Position numbers and translations under genes: made by a program
In this document: positions 13,153-13,939 of the stretch, piece by piece
How the letters are laid out: each line of letters starts with the position of its first letter
How positions within the stretch are numbered: the stretch's first letter is position 1
The notes under the pieces: model-generated
Seen by the model: only the letters and a program-made list of their open reading frames with translations
Databases searched by the model: none
What the model was told of the DNA's origin: nothing
Origin: Bacillota bacterium
GTDB lineage: Bacteria; Bacillota_I; Bacilli_A; Acholeplasmatales; Acholeplasmataceae
DNA: 13,939 nt
Assembly (NCBI GenBank): GCA_030830185.1
Contig: JAURNN010000002.1
Coordinates: 1-13,939 of the forward strand
Reading direction: 5' to 3'

Positions 13153-13939
13153 TTAATTTAAAATGATGAGTCCGTATTTTTTCTTTCCTCTTCTTAACAC
13201 AATAAATTTCTCATGATATGCATCTATATTTGAGAATGTGTACGCTGAATCTGTTATTTTATTCCCATTTACAGAAACTGCTTGATTCATAATGAATTCT
13301 TTTGCTTCTCTTTTTGATGATGCGAGATCTAATGCGATAAGTGCGTCCATAATGTCCACTTCTTCAGTTGTTTGTAAAACTTGAGCTAAAACTTTAAAGT
13401 CATCTTTGGTTAATAAGTCAAATGTGCCTTCAAAAAGTGCTTTTGTTACATTTTCTGCTTGTAATAAACCTTTTTGTCCATGAACCATCTCTACAACTTC
13501 TTTTGCAAGCACTTTTTGTGCGTGTCTTAAATGTGGCGCATTTTCATGATCGTCCATGATCTTTTTGATGTCCTCATTAGAAAGTAGTGTTAGCATATAT
13601 AAATAATTTAATACATCAGCATCACTTGCGTTTAAAAAGTATTGATACAGTTCATATGCTGATGTTAAACTTTCATCTAGCCATAATGTACCTGATTCAG
13701 ATTTACCAAATTTTGTACCATCAGACTTTAATAATAATGGGGAGGAGAGTCCTAAAGCCTCACTATTTTGATTTGTTTTTCTAATGAGTTCTAGACCCGT
13801 TGTAATGTTTCCCCATTGATCAGACCCACCAAATTGGATTTTACATTGATGATTGTTATATAAATGCAGGAAGTCAATTGCTTGAATAAGCATATAAGAA
13901 AACTCGGTATATGAAATACCCGTTTCTAATCTTTTAGCA
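13153..13939 (-). CDS. tyrS: Tyrosyl-tRNA synthetase, partial (N-terminus off the right edge)
   Basis: A class I synthetase that charges tRNA-Tyr. The minus frame is open to the window edge, giving about 261 of roughly 400-420 residues. The part visible upstream of the internal Met at 13893 reads AKRLETGISYTEFSY, the classical TyrRS segment, so Met 13893 is not the start. Further motifs: QFGGSDQWGNITTG, which contacts tyrosine, then KFGKS as the KMSKS loop. The C-terminal S4-like RNA-binding domain has ASSKREAKEFI and AVSVNGNKI. The Rossmann HIGH region lies outside the window. dagK follows after 3 bases, forming a pair. Any T-box leader would lie beyond the edge. Confidence 0.97.
   Translation of the reverse strand, partial: AKRLETGISYTEFSYMLIQAIDFLHLYNNHQCKIQFGGSDQWGNITTGLELIRKTNQNSEALGLSSPLLLKSDGTKFGKSESGTLWLDESLTSAYELYQYFLNASDADVLNYLYMLTLLSNEDIKKIMDDHENAPHLRHAQKVLAKEVVEMVHGQKGLLQAENVTKALFEGTFDLLTKDDFKVLAQVLQTTEEVDIMDALIALDLASSKREAKEFIMNQAVSVNGNKITDSAYTFSNIDAYHEKFIVLRRGKKKYGLIILN

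Noticed and set aside
13153..13893. TyrS read as a complete protein starting at Met 13893
   Set aside because: The frame continues open to the window edge and encodes the typical TyrRS segment before this Met, so the gene is truncated by the window.
1..13939. UGA-as-tryptophan code
   Set aside because: Three genes end in TGA at sensible family lengths and conserved tryptophans use TGG, so the standard bacterial code applies.
1..13939. Mobile elements, CRISPR, defence genes or tRNA genes
   Set aside because: No transposase, regular repeat-spacer pattern, tRNA cloverleaf or defence domain is seen; the only recombinase is a Xer-type housekeeping protein.

Overview
The window is a compact, AT-rich housekeeping segment whose gene content, order and protein sequences fit a Mollicute of the Acholeplasma type. 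TGA acts as a stop codon (trmFO, the XerC-like gene and the CYTH gene all end in TGA) and tryptophans are encoded by TGG. This argues against Mycoplasma and Spiroplasma, which read TGA as Trp. The genes closest in kind are those of Bacillus and other Firmicutes. The species cannot be named from sequence alone.

Layout. Minus strand, read right to left: a long run of genes from gap (8106) down to tsf, which leaves the window at position 1. gap ends in an intrinsic terminator. A promoter inside that terminator then appears to start a six-gene run, ung-folC-folT-trmFO-xerC-dut, whose members overlap or lie within 11 bases. dut has no visible terminator. A good promoter 36 bases downstream of it drives rpsB-tsf through a leader of about 110 nt with two hairpins. 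Plus strand: a CYTH-domain gene diverges from gap and converges on spx (minus). pepF-trpS (plus) diverges from spx and converges on dagK-tyrS (minus), and tyrS runs off the right edge. Both convergent junctions carry bidirectional terminators that contain the stop codons of both genes. No stretch without a gene exceeds about 210 bases.

How the genes fit together. Five of the six genes in the ung-dut run deal with uracil/thymine or folate. Dut removes dUTP and Ung removes uracil from DNA. FolT probably imports folate and FolC polyglutamylates it. TrmFO uses methylene-tetrahydrofolate to make T54 in tRNA. XerC is the exception. The other genes are translation (S2, EF-Ts, TrpRS, TyrRS), glycolysis (GAPDH), redox stress control (Spx), peptide turnover (PepF) and lipid phosphorylation (DagK-type).

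I found no mobile element, CRISPR array, defence system, rRNA or tRNA. The most notable points are a Rho_N/SAP-like domain at the end of ribosomal protein S2, the structured rpsB leader, the uracil/folate gene run, a probable leaderless ung promoter inside the gap terminator, and a shortened FolC lacking the usual carbamylated lysine. Both end genes (tsf, tyrS) are cut by the window edges.
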